A stretch of DNA of 64,000 nt. Origin: Candidatus Poseidonia alphae. GTDB taxonomy: Archaea; Thermoplasmatota; Poseidoniia; Poseidoniales; Poseidoniaceae. The stretch is from contig DAVD01000046.1 of the NCBI GenBank assembly GCA_002505405.1, positions 44,017 through 108,016 on the forward strand, in the 5' to 3' direction. Each line of letters opens with the position of its first letter. Position 1 is the stretch's first letter. The notes beneath the pieces were generated by a model, which did no database searches, was not told where the DNA came from, and saw only the letters and a list, made by a program, of their open reading frames with translations. The translations under genes and the position numbers were made by a program. Shown in pieces: positions 50,439 to 60,207 of the stretch.

Positions 50439-53400
50439 TCAGAACTTGGAACCGGAGCGACCGCTACGTGCTGTCTTGACACCACCGTAGATGACGAGGA
50501 GTCCCAGAACTACTACACCAAGTGTAAGCCAGATCGACTCTGAGCCCGATGAAGGTGCAGGGTCATAACGAAGTTGGAAATCAAAGGCACCGTTTTCAAC
50601 GACCTTTCCATCATGCATGATGGATTCAACATTGTTTGCCTCTTCTCCTGCGACTTCGATTCGTACTTCGAACCGATGGTCACCCTGTGGGTTTGTGATG
50701 TTATCAAACACCGCATTCACAGTCGTGTTAGCAGGGACTGAGATCGTTTGTTGCCGCTCTACAGTTTCTCCGTTAGGCAAGAAGTAAACGATAACAGACG
50801 TTGCATCTAGTAAACCGCTGTTCTTCACTGGAATCACGACATCACCTGCTTCACCTGCGATGTCATCAGATTCAGTTTGGATATCCCCATGGTCCACGGA
50901 CAATTTGATTTGTGCATACTGGATGGTGACATCAACTTGCTGGGCCTCTTGTCCAAGGTTTTCGATGTAGACCCTGAGGTCAAAGCCATCGTCTTCGCTG
51001 AAGTTTGCTGGTGCAAAGACCGTGAATGGCTGAACCCGTGTCTCGCCCTTAGCAAGTGTGAGCGATGAATCCATTGGGGTTACAGACCAGCCTTCCGGAA
51101 TTCCGCTTTCGAGGAGTTCAATGGTGAAGGTGTCTCGTCCGTTACCGTTATTGGTCACGTCAAAGCTAAATTCTCGAGAGACCAATGGGGAAATACCGAT
51201 GACCTCTGTTGCCCCAGTAATCTCATACGCATAATCCGTTGGAACGACTGCTTTAACAGTGATCTGACTGGCTTCACCCAATTCGGTTTCAAGTCGCAGT
51301 GAGATACGATGTCCGTCGTCAAGATGCCAGGCATCTTCAACCGATGGTAGCGTAACACGAACGCTGATGTTACCACTGAGAACTGCGTCTGCACCGGTTT
51401 CATTTCCAATTCCAAGCGTCATCAAGGTGGATGCCTCCCATTCTTTGCTCGATTCATTGTAAAGTTCAACGGTCCACAGGTCTGAATCTTGAGCCAAGCC
51501 CATTTCAGCTGTAACTGTGAACACATCAAGGGTTTCAGTTCCGTTGTAAACCGCATCAACCGAGAAGGTGAATTGGTCATAGGCGCTGTTGTTCGTCGTT
51601 GACACGACTGCTCCGATTTCAACATCGATTGCATTCACAAGAGTCGCTCCTTCAACACTGTTGAATTCGAGGTCCAAGTTTGAGTTCACACGTCGATTGT
51701 ACTCAAGAGTAGCCGTTATGGTTGAATCAGAAGCAACGGTCATGCTTTGGCCACCGAAGTATTCCATTTCCAAGTTGTTCGCATGTTGTGTTGTCATGAA
51801 GGTACTGTCAAAGACGATGCTACCTTCCGGCATAAGCAGATTGAGCGTACCGCTTGCTGGTAGAGGGACCATCCAGGACATTCCGTCAAACGTAATTTCG
51901 AGTTCCGCATCAGATTCCATGACTTCCGCTTGAGCGTTGTCCGAACCAGCATGCAACGGTGAGGTTGCGCCGAGAGGATACCATTCGCTGTTAAGCACAA
52001 GGTTGCCTCCAAGAGCCATCTCCATCGAGAGATTACCACCATTGGAAACACTTGCGTCAAGGATACCAACGGTGACACCGCCACCGTTTGGCGAAGGGTT
52101 AGCATCGGTGACGACGACAATCCATTCACCCGGTTGAACCGAGGTGGACCATTCCAGTGTATCGTTAACAATCGTGCCCAAGACAAGTACTGAATCTCGC
52201 TCAACGCCAGATTTAGGATGGAGTTCTATGGTTGCACCCAGCAAACGACTGGAGTCAACTTGATCCGTAATCGTACCAGAAACGTCCACCATACCAGCAA
52301 TAACTTCAATGTCGGTAGATTGTGTGCTGTTGTAAACTGGGAAGCCTGATTCGTTGTCGTTCATGTAGTAGACTGTATCAAATCCTTCCTTTTCGACCGT
52401 AACGTTGTATACATCCTGAATTGGGACAAAGAGCGTCCAAACACCGTTTTCGTCGGTTGTAACGTTGGAGTTAACATCGGTGTTGTTACCAATTACGGTA
52501 ACGTTGAATCCACCAAGGCCTTCTCCAAAGGAGGGGGCGCTGTTGTTGTCAAGGTCCCAATACACCTTACCACCAATCTCAACTTCCAGTTCGGCAAAGA
52601 TTGGGTCGAGTGTCAACGAATCGTTGACTGCGTCGGTCATGTCAAATGGATCTGCTGATGTGTCCAAGTACCAGGTTTGCTGGCCAGAAGACTTGTTTAG
52701 GTAGAAACTCCAACTGCCCGGCATGAGCATTTCGGAGGTGTTTCCATCAATGTCAGTTTTCTCAAGGGTCACGTTACCCAACCCATCTTCGCTCACTGCT
52801 ACGAGGTTCATGTCAGCGAGGTTGTTCAGTGTCAACAGCTCCTTAAGTTGGACCAGAACGTTCACTGCTGGAACGGTCGTGTAGGTCTTGTTGAGTCGAG
52901 TGGATGCGTCATCGCCTACACTTAGCGTAGCACGCAGGGTCTCGGTGGATTCTCCGTTCATGAACGGTGCGACGATCATCAACCAGTCACCGGATGGGAC
53001 ATAGGCTGAAAAAGTTCCATTTTCGTCGGAACCGATATCTGAGAACCAACGGTCTTCTTCTTCATTGTAGAGCAAGAATGCATTCATCAAACCTTCATCG
53101 GTAGAATTCAAGAGCGTACCTGTGACACGATAGGTTTCCTTCAGCGGAACCGGAAGTGCCTCTTCAGGACCGTCAAGACCGATGTAAATCTCATCAAAGA
53201 TAATTTCACCAATCAGGTCGTAATCTGTGGCGTTTTCGGAATCTGCTGTTGTTCGGTTGAACGTGAGCGTGTAGGTTCCTGGTGTTAACGAAACATTTGC
53301 TACACCGTTGCTGGTGTAGTTGTCTGCTGTGATGTAGAGATCATCTCTTGTTTCATCAAGAGGTACCAGCCGGAACTCGGGGGAGACCTTTGTTCCGTTC

Positions 53401-56400
53401 TCGAATGAACCGTCTTCTGCAGAGTTGAGGAAGATCTCAAACGAGACATCAACAGCAGCCGGCTGTGCGAAAAGTTCCATGAGTGACATTTCTTCACCCA
53501 TCTGAGAACCGTTGCGGCTTCCGTTGATTTCAAGGCCGGTGATGGACTCAATGTTCAGAAGTTCTTCCTCAACACTTAGCGTCCATGTACCGTCTAACAG
53601 ATTGATATCAAACTCACCTACTTCATTAGCGGTGGTTGTCCATTGGAGTCCATCTTGATTCGTTGCTGTAATTTCGGGGGCCACCCAGCGAGGAATTGTG
53701 CTGCTCCATCGAGTCTCGTTATCGTAGAGGAAGATGATTCCGCTCACTTGTGTTGTTGGTTCAAGATACATGATGCCCATATCCAAGTTATCGGCCGTTG
53801 CGACATTGATGAGTTGCCCTCCACCAAGGTTGGTGAAAGAGGAACTTGTCGTCATGTGGTACTCAAATCCGGCAGGCACGCGAACTGAATAGTGTCCAGT
53901 TGTGTTGGTAACTGATGTGAACGAAAGTACTCCGCTTTGGAAGAGAACTGTTACTCCAGAAGCTGCATCACTTGTTTCGACCTTGTCTTCATCAGGCGAT
54001 TCTAGCCACAAACTGAAGTCTTCAGCGGAGCCGGGGTAAGCACGCAGGCTCCCGTTGATGTAAACGGATTCAGCGTAGGTGATGTTTCGTTCAATGTCAT
54101 CGGAACCGGGTTCGAGTTCAACTTGGTCAAAGAGCACGTAGTCACTGTTCACATCATCTCGAATGTCGTAGGTTCCAAACAACAATTCAGCATAAACACG
54201 ACCGTTTTCGTCAGAAGTCACGTTAACCGGGTCGAGAATACCTGCTGTATTGTCAAATGTAATCATGCGGTTTGAGACGTTGAAAAGTGGTTCTTGAGTT
54301 GTTGGGTTGACTGGGGACACAAGATGAAGTGTTACGTCAATGGTTTCAGGGACACCAAATGCAATCGTGATGTTGGTTGTATCATCACCAACGGTTGCTG
54401 TTTCGTTCAAATCATACCATTCATCGTTGTCAACATCAATGCGGTAATAGTAATCGCCCTTAGGAATTGGGCCATGACTGAAACTAGCATTTTCATCGGT
54501 GTTGATTTCAGTCATGAAGTCTTCACCGAGATCAACATCAACAAACTCAATGGTTTGGTTTGGTAGAAGTTCTCCCGTCATGTCTTGAAGCACTCCCTCA
54601 AAGATTGCTCCAGGCATGGTCATCTCCAGGTCATAGGTTGGATTAACTCCAATCACAACTGGGTCAGGCAAGAGAACGGATTTGTTGTTTTCAAGCAGTG
54701 CTACCATATTGTATGTACCGGGCAAGAGTCCAGTTCTGTAAAACGAACCTGGTTCAACCATCGGGCCTGAGAAGGAACCTGCTCCAATGAACAATCCAGT
54801 ACCGTTGAACGTACCGATTCCTTCGTAAAATCCAGCACCTTCGAAGGTATCACCACTGCCGGAGTCGTAATCACCGTAGGTACGGGTGAGCGTTGTGACT
54901 CCATCTGAAGTGAACGTTCCTGAAGCATTAACTGCGCCTTCAATACGATAGTTCGTAAGTCCGTCTTCAATACCAATCGCACAAACGGTGTAATTATCCG
55001 GCATGATAGGCATTGAATCGTTGTCAAATTCGCAGTCCGTTGAGTTCACAGATTCAATCCATGTGGCCTTGATTGTACCAGCTCCATCCCATGTACCGTT
55101 AGCAAAGAACATGCGGTTATCACCTAGTTCTCGGGTAAAGGTACCGATGAAGTTCTTAGCAACAGCGATACCGGTGCTTTGGAAGGTCCCATTTTCGGCA
55201 AAGGTAGCTTCTCCAGTTCCTTGGAGAATACGGCTTTCCTCGCTTATGATCGAGCCGCTTGTGGTCGTGACGGTATAATCTTCAGTCATCGACCAAATGT
55301 TACGCAGAACAAAGGTTGTTTCGGATACTGGGTCTCCACTGAATGCTTCGTCTCCCGCCCAAGTAACGGTTCCAGAAACACCGCTGCTCTTGACTGCAAC
55401 ATCAAGAGGTGCATCGGCAGGAACTTGTCGGTTGGCCATTGCTGCAGTGACGTTCATCACTGAATCGCCAAGCCAGGTCATGTTAGCAACTTGGCCAAGA
55501 AGCGCCGTGATAGCGTATACGTCACGCTCACCGTTGGTTTCACTGGTGATGTCCAGGTTGTTGTTGTTCACCTGTGCATAAGAACCGTCCCGGATTGAGT
55601 CACGTGCAGCCACTGGATCGTATTCACCAGCAAAAGCAGAGACACGGATTCGACCGGCTGGAAGCGTATATTCGTAGTTGCCGTTTTCATCTGCATCAAC
55701 AAATCCAATCGGCACCCAATAGGTATCGGTGTCCAAATCCTCAGGGCCTTCGCCAGAGAATGCGTCACGCTCAACAAGGAGGCGGATCCCAGGGATTCCT
55801 TCGCCCGTATCACTCATGGTCACTTGACCTGTTATTTCGCTTCCAGGATAGTATTTGAGAATCTTAACCTTGGTATTGGAATCGGTGATTCCAGATTCGG
55901 TTTCATCGTCGTACCAGTTCGCAATAACATAATGATTCATCATTGCACCGGGGAGCGGTAGAGCCGAAGACAGAACGCTACCAGGTGTTCCTGAAACCAT
56001 AAAGTGTTGAGACGGTTGAGGATTTGACGAAGCAGTATCAAGACCTAAGGTTGAGGCGCCGTAACCGACGTAGGTTCGTGCAACCATGGTATCAAAGAAA
56101 GCAGGCATGTGGTCAACTCGCACATCCTCGATCTGCAACGGGTCAATCACTGCACCAGATTGCTGGTTCAAGAAATCTTTTTGCATGGCGAGGTCGACTT
56201 CCTCACGTGTCATTTCGTCGGAGAAATCTCCACGGATGGTTTCGTAAACTTCATTCATGTAGGTTCCAGTGTCTTGTCCTGAAAGAATAGTAGGTGCTCC
56301 GAAAATACCCATTGGTTGACCGCCGTTGTAGTTGTAGTCTGCGGTGTAGCGACCTGCACGGGGGTAAAGGCGGTTGTCGACTGCAAAGTAACGAATCTCG

Positions 56401-59400
56401 TGGTCACGAGTGATTGTTTCTCCAGGAACTCCATTGTAATCCTGTACCCTGTAGTAACCCTCATCTCCACCAAGGTCGATAAGGTCAGCATACATGTCAT
56501 GGACGGTTGCATCATCGTTTGCTGCGAAAGCCGCTGTTAGAAGTTGAGTCACCATTGCGAGACGGGCATTCTGCCGGTGCATAGCGGTTGAAACACTTTC
56601 ATATTCATCGATTAAATCCTCTGTGTACCAGTAATCGCCAAAGATCGTGTGAGTTGAAGCCACAACGGTGTCTTCACCGCTTCGAATACTGTTTTGGAAT
56701 TCACTTTCCGCCGCACTCATGTGATTTTCTTTATCCCAATCATCACCGATGCAAACATCCGTGACGGTTGATTCGCATGGAATCTGGACGCCATCACTGT
56801 AGAGACGTATCACTGGAGTGGAGGTGTCAAAGATTCCACCATCATGATGGTAACCTTCAGCCATAACGATGCCACGGTTGGTCTTGATGACACTAAAGGA
56901 GCGATCTTGAATGAAGTCGATCGTAGCCTCACCAGTTTGCATGGTTGTAAATTCCCCGATTTGTTCTTCTGTGAGGTAATCTTCCAACACATTTTGGAAT
57001 CCAACTGTGAACGGCCCAGGTTCGGTGGTGGAGGTAGAAGCATATGTTCGGTCTCCTTCCGAAAGTTGCCAGACGAACATTGCCGTCAGGTCATCTTGAT
57101 TCCGGGCGAGCAACATGTTACCTGTTGCGGTAATACCGGATTGGAAGTTGTCGGAAACAGAGGGATGTCCACCCGTAGTGAGTGCTTGGAAACCGTAGTC
57201 CCACCATGAGACAAAGGCTGGGCGTTCGGAATAGGTAACGTTTGTATCCTGTCCAGCAAGCCATTCATAGCCCCTGTTCCATCCGTCGTCGTTGAAACTG
57301 GAACCAAAGTTGCCGAGGTACCAGCGGCCATCGTGGCTTGCACTGTCAAGGATGGAGAAACCGAGGCCGTCGAAACGAAGAATATCGGGGACGATATCGT
57401 AAATTCGTTCGTCAAGGTCGCCTTCTGCACTTGAAGAGGAACCTGGGATTGCAGAGTCAAGCCCGTATGTCATTTGCTGACTGAAGAGCATCAACATCAC
57501 GAGGAAGATGGCGGAGAATTGAGGTGTTCGCCAAACTGCCTTGCGAGCCCCTGCAATTCGGTCTGCAGGTGTACGGATTCCAAGCTTCTTCCAAGAGCGG
57601 ACCAATCCACTCCAGTTGGCCCACTTCGCGAGTGCTGCGATACCGCAGGCTCCGAGAATGGCCATGATGGGTGTGGCGTTGAACATGAAACGTGCTGCGT
57701 TCCAGGCCATGAAGGTCGCCGCAAAGACCCAAACACCGAAGACAAGGTCAGTTGAGCGTCGGTGGCGGAGTCCTCGCCAAAGGAATGTGCCACCCATAAC
57801 GAGAGCAAGCAGGAAGGTAATCGGTCCAAAGGACGCAAAGAGTTGTGCTCGATTCGGTGCGTTTGCTTCTGCAATGGTTCCGAAAACCTTGGTCTTGGCA
57901 AAGTACCCACTTCCGGTGAAGAGAACATCCCATGCGTCTGAAATTTCAAAGGTCTTGAGGACAAACAGCAATGCAAAGAAGATGGCTGCCAGACCTACAA
58001 GGGTTCCAAGAACAAGCAACCAAGGCTTGTCACGGTAACCCGTAGTGACGAATGCAATGGCGAGAGTGAACCCGAAGATGAACAAGAAGGGTTGCAGTCC
58101 AGTTGAATTAAACACAAGTGCAAGATGCGGGTGCCCATAGAACGGTATAGCCATCAGGAAGATGACGGAAAGCATGGTCAGGAACATGACGCTCAATGCG
58201 GTTGAGTCCCGGCGGCGGAACATGTTCAATGCAACTTGCAGTGCGTAGGCAAGGAAGAGAATCGAGGGTCCAACAACGAATCCTTTCCATCCAAGAGATG
58301 CAATACCGAAAGCGACACCTGCGAGGATAGCGTTTGACACAGCAGCTTGTCGGTGAGTGAAAACGTCTCGGAAGGCACGGATGAAAGACAGCGGATGGGC
58401 TGATGTTTCTTTTGTGATTCGAGCCGTTCCAGCGTACTTGACTGCTCGTAGCCAATACATGAAACCAATGCTGATGAACAGCATAACGAAGGAGTCGTGG
58501 TCTGCGAGAGCCCAAGTTGAGTGGGTGACGTGAGCCGGCATGAAAGCGATGAGCCATGCTGCGATGACTGCAGCTCCTTTTCCGAAGTGGTCCCTTGCTG
58601 TTGCTGCAACGGGCAGAATGGTTAGAGCTCCGTAAACTGCAGGAAGTCCAAGCATGCTCCACCAAACAGCATCTTCAGGGTTCTCAAGGAAGGGTCCGAG
58701 GAGCATTGCTCCGACAGCCAACGACCACGTGAAGAGCGGTGGACGAGGATTGATTCCACCAATCGGGTAGAAACGGTCTGCATCGAAAACGAGGTGAGCG
58801 TTGTTGGCGAGGATGTAATCCACAACTCGCTTCATGTACCAAGGGTCAGAACCTCCGGTCATGTCCCAGTTGCCGGTTCCAAAGGCGTTCATTGAGGGGA
58901 CAGCATACCATTGGATGCGAATGGTGAGCCCGATGATGAAGGCAAGGCCAATCATCAATCCAGCGCCGTGTGCGTTCATGAAGAGCCGAGCGTTGGACGG
59001 TTCGTGTTCCCCACGGTTGGCCCAACCTCCGAACTTTTCATGAATTGAAATGTAGTAAATTGCAACGCAGATAAAGAACGTGATACCAAGCCAAAGCAAT
59101 GCACCCCAAGTGCCTGCAAGGTTTTCGGTGTACCAAATCTTGTCTTCGTACCATGAGGACACTTGGTATAGAGTCCACATCGATCCGGTGAGCATTGCTC
59201 GTGTAAACCATCGTTCAGCAACCATTCCAGCCACAATTAGAGCGACAATACCGGTAAGGAACGCTGCCCAATAGCCTACATAGCCATGGTAGCCTTCTTC
59301 GGTTGTCAGTCGAAACTGGTCGATAAGTTCAACCGAGTTGAAGTGCCAAAGAGAACCTGCGAAAGCAAGGACCCAAACGGCAAGAGCGGAAATGAGCGGA

Positions 59401-60056
59401 GCAGAAGATGAATTCCATCCACCTTTTTCACTGACAAAGGAAAACCATCCTTCGCGTCCTGCTGGGTTAGCAATACCTCGTGCAAGCAAACCAACAAGCA
59501 ACCCAAGAGCTGTGAACATGGTCCAGTATGCGAAGAAAACGTATGCTGTTGCTTGACGGCCGACGCTAAGCGTTGACTGCAACTGTCCATCCGAATTTGT
59601 AAACGTGGTCTCAAGTCCGGAAAGGTAGTCACCGGAAGCGGCCAAAGCAAGCCAGATACCGATTGAAGAAAACATGAGCATGGTGTTCCATTCATGGCGT
59701 CCACGCATGTCGAGGTTCGTTCCAAACAAAAGGACGAATGCAAACATGAAAGCGGCTAAAGCGCCAACTTCAGTGAACATGTACAGTAATTCTGCGCCGA
59801 CGAACGATACCGCCAACACTCCGAGGGAGAGAAGTGATGAGGAGATCTCACGGTGACGAAGAACAGCACGAGGCACAAGGGCCAACATGCCTGCGATGGC
59901 GACAACAATCATCGGCATCAGGTTATTTACGTCCATTTCGTAGGAAATTCCCACGATTTGCATAGCAGCAAGAGCCAGCAATACAGCCAAGGGAGCAAAG
60001 AGCCAACCCAAGGCAATATTTGGCTGTGCAGCCTTCATATCTTTTTCATCATTCAT
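50439..60056 (-). CDS. aglB: Giant STT3/AglB oligosaccharyltransferase with extracellular beta-domain extension
   Basis: This single 3205-codon frame begins with a multi-pass membrane region (residues ~15-860, about a dozen helices). It carries the STT3/AglB motifs in order: GGSDPWYM (D404) for the first acidic motif, ALADHDSF (518-521) for the second, TIAE (727-730) in the external loop, and WWDYG (951-955) starting the soluble catalytic part. These enzymes move a lipid-linked glycan to Asn of N-x-S/T sequons outside the cell. Archaeal AglB is usually 800-1000 residues. Here the chain continues for over 1800 residues of beta domains: a carboxypeptidase-regulatory-like domain from ~1405 (ITGQVTMSDTGEGIPGIRLL), many related domains, then NEW3/CARDB-like domains. 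It ends with one helix (WLTLGVVVLGLLVIYGGV) and a basic tail. All catalytic motifs look intact. Confidence 0.92.
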   Translation of the reverse strand: MNDEKDMKAAQPNIALGWLFAPLAVLLALAAMQIVGISYEMDVNNLMPMIVVAIAGMLALVPRAVLRHREISSSLLSLGVLAVSFVGAELLYMFTEVGALAAFMFAFVLLFGTNLDMRGRHEWNTMLMFSSIGIWLALAASGDYLSGLETTFTNSDGQLQSTLSVGRQATAYVFFAYWTMFTALGLLVGLLARGIANPAGREGWFSFVSEKGGWNSSSAPLISALAVWVLAFAGSLWHFNSVELIDQFRLTTEEGYHGYVGYWAAFLTGIVALIVAGMVAERWFTRAMLTGSMWTLYQVSSWYEDKIWYTENLAGTWGALLWLGITFFICVAIYYISIHEKFGGWANRGEHEPSNARLFMNAHGAGLMIGLAFIIGLTIRIQWYAVPSMNAFGTGNWDMTGGSDPWYMKRVVDYILANNAHLVFDADRFYPIGGINPRPPLFTWSLAVGAMLLGPFLENPEDAVWWSMLGLPAVYGALTILPVAATARDHFGKGAAVIAAWLIAFMPAHVTHSTWALADHDSFVMLFISIGFMYWLRAVKYAGTARITKETSAHPLSFIRAFRDVFTHRQAAVSNAILAGVAFGIASLGWKGFVVGPSILFLAYALQVALNMFRRRDSTALSVMFLTMLSVIFLMAIPFYGHPHLALVFNSTGLQPFLFIFGFTLAIAFVTTGYRDKPWLLVLGTLVGLAAIFFALLFVLKTFEISDAWDVLFTGSGYFAKTKVFGTIAEANAPNRAQLFASFGPITFLLALVMGGTFLWRGLRHRRSTDLVFGVWVFAATFMAWNAARFMFNATPIMAILGACGIAALAKWANWSGLVRSWKKLGIRTPADRIAGARKAVWRTPQFSAIFLVMLMLFSQQMTYGLDSAIPGSSSSAEGDLDERIYDIVPDILRFDGLGFSILDSASHDGRWYLGNFGSSFNDDGWNRGYEWLAGQDTNVTYSERPAFVSWWDYGFQALTTGGHPSVSDNFQSGITATGNMLLARNQDDLTAMFVWQLSEGDRTYASTSTTEPGPFTVGFQNVLEDYLTEEQIGEFTTMQTGEATIDFIQDRSFSVIKTNRGIVMAEGYHHDGGIFDTSTPVIRLYSDGVQIPCESTVTDVCIGDDWDKENHMSAAESEFQNSIRSGEDTVVASTHTIFGDYWYTEDLIDEYESVSTAMHRQNARLAMVTQLLTAAFAANDDATVHDMYADLIDLGGDEGYYRVQDYNGVPGETITRDHEIRYFAVDNRLYPRAGRYTADYNYNGGQPMGIFGAPTILSGQDTGTYMNEVYETIRGDFSDEMTREEVDLAMQKDFLNQQSGAVIDPLQIEDVRVDHMPAFFDTMVARTYVGYGASTLGLDTASSNPQPSQHFMVSGTPGSVLSSALPLPGAMMNHYVIANWYDDETESGITDSNTKVKILKYYPGSEITGQVTMSDTGEGIPGIRLLVERDAFSGEGPEDLDTDTYWVPIGFVDADENGNYEYTLPAGRIRVSAFAGEYDPVAARDSIRDGSYAQVNNNNLDITSETNGERDVYAITALLGQVANMTWLGDSVMNVTAAMANRQVPADAPLDVAVKSSGVSGTVTWAGDEAFSGDPVSETTFVLRNIWSMTEDYTVTTTSGSIISEESRILQGTGEATFAENGTFQSTGIAVAKNFIGTFTRELGDNRMFFANGTWDGAGTIKATWIESVNSTDCEFDNDSMPIMPDNYTVCAIGIEDGLTNYRIEGAVNASGTFTSDGVTTLTRTYGDYDSGSGDTFEGAGFYEGIGTFNGTGLFIGAGSFSGPMVEPGSFYRTGLLPGTYNMVALLENNKSVLLPDPVVIGVNPTYDLEMTMPGAIFEGVLQDMTGELLPNQTIEFVDVDLGEDFMTEINTDENASFSHGPIPKGDYYYRIDVDNDEWYDLNETATVGDDTTNITIAFGVPETIDVTLHLVSPVNPTTQEPLFNVSNRMITFDNTAGILDPVNVTSDENGRVYAELLFGTYDIRDDVNSDYVLFDQVELEPGSDDIERNITYAESVYINGSLRAYPGSAEDFSLWLESPDEDKVETSDAASGVTVLFQSGVLSFTSVTNTTGHYSVRVPAGFEYHMTTSSSFTNLGGGQLINVATADNLDMGIMYLEPTTQVSGIIFLYDNETRWSSTIPRWVAPEITATNQDGLQWTTTANEVGEFDINLLDGTWTLSVEEELLNIESITGLEINGSRNGSQMGEEMSLMELFAQPAAVDVSFEIFLNSAEDGSFENGTKVSPEFRLVPLDETRDDLYITADNYTSNGVANVSLTPGTYTLTFNRTTADSENATDYDLIGEIIFDEIYIGLDGPEEALPVPLKETYRVTGTLLNSTDEGLMNAFLLYNEEEDRWFSDIGSDENGTFSAYVPSGDWLMIVAPFMNGESTETLRATLSVGDDASTRLNKTYTTVPAVNVLVQLKELLTLNNLADMNLVAVSEDGLGNVTLEKTDIDGNTSEMLMPGSWSFYLNKSSGQQTWYLDTSADPFDMTDAVNDSLTLDPIFAELEVEIGGKVYWDLDNNSAPSFGEGLGGFNVTVIGNNTDVNSNVTTDENGVWTLFVPIQDVYNVTVEKEGFDTVYYMNDNESGFPVYNSTQSTDIEVIAGMVDVSGTITDQVDSSRLLGATIELHPKSGVERDSVLVLGTIVNDTLEWSTSVQPGEWIVVVTDANPSPNGGGVTVGILDASVSNGGNLSMEMALGGNLVLNSEWYPLGATSPLHAGSDNAQAEVMESDAELEITFDGMSWMVPLPASGTLNLLMPEGSIVFDSTFMTTQHANNLEMEYFGGQSMTVASDSTITATLEYNRRVNSNLDLEFNSVEGATLVNAIDVEIGAVVSTTNNSAYDQFTFSVDAVYNGTETLDVFTVTAEMGLAQDSDLWTVELYNESSKEWEASTLMTLGIGNETGADAVLSGNISVRVTLPSVEDAWHLDDGHRISLRLETELGEASQITVKAVVPTDYAYEITGATEVIGISPLVSREFSFDVTNNGNGRDTFTIELLESGIPEGWSVTPMDSSLTLAKGETRVQPFTVFAPANFSEDDGFDLRVYIENLGQEAQQVDVTIQYAQIKLSVDHGDIQTESDDIAGEAGDVVIPVKNSGLLDATSVIVYFLPNGETVERQQTISVPANTTVNAVFDNITNPQGDHRFEVRIEVAGEEANNVESIMHDGKVVENGAFDFQLRYDPAPSSGSESIWLTLGVVVLGLLVIYGGVKTARSGRSGSKF

Positions 60057-60061
60057 CTTGT

Positions 60062-60068
60062 ATCCCTC
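60062..60068 (-). promoter_or_regulatory. Shine-Dalgarno-like sequence of the AglB fusion
   Basis: The reverse strand reads GAGGGAT, five bases before the ATG at 60056. It supports this start and a leadered mRNA. The remaining gap to purD (60069-60207) shows AT-rich segments but no clear gene. Confidence 0.4.
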
Positions 60069-60207
60069 TATTCAAGGCTCAGCCTCAAGGCTGATGCATT
60101 TTGCCCACTTGTGAACCCCTCTTGAAGGTGACGGGTTTAGATACAGTCCCTTATGCGTATCAGTACCCTTTTTACCCGTATTTCATGGCTTTGATGCAGT
60201 GATGAAT

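Noticed and set aside
57541..58038. Forward frame of 165 codons opposite the AglB membrane region
   Set aside because: It is an antisense shadow of hydrophobic coding sequence, rich in Arg/Pro/Lys, with no start context.
50439..60056. Assembly artefact joining two genes into the 3205-residue frame
   Set aside because: The frame is continuous, there is no low-complexity break at the junction, and the protein ends in a coherent C-terminal anchor; it still deserves checking in other assemblies.
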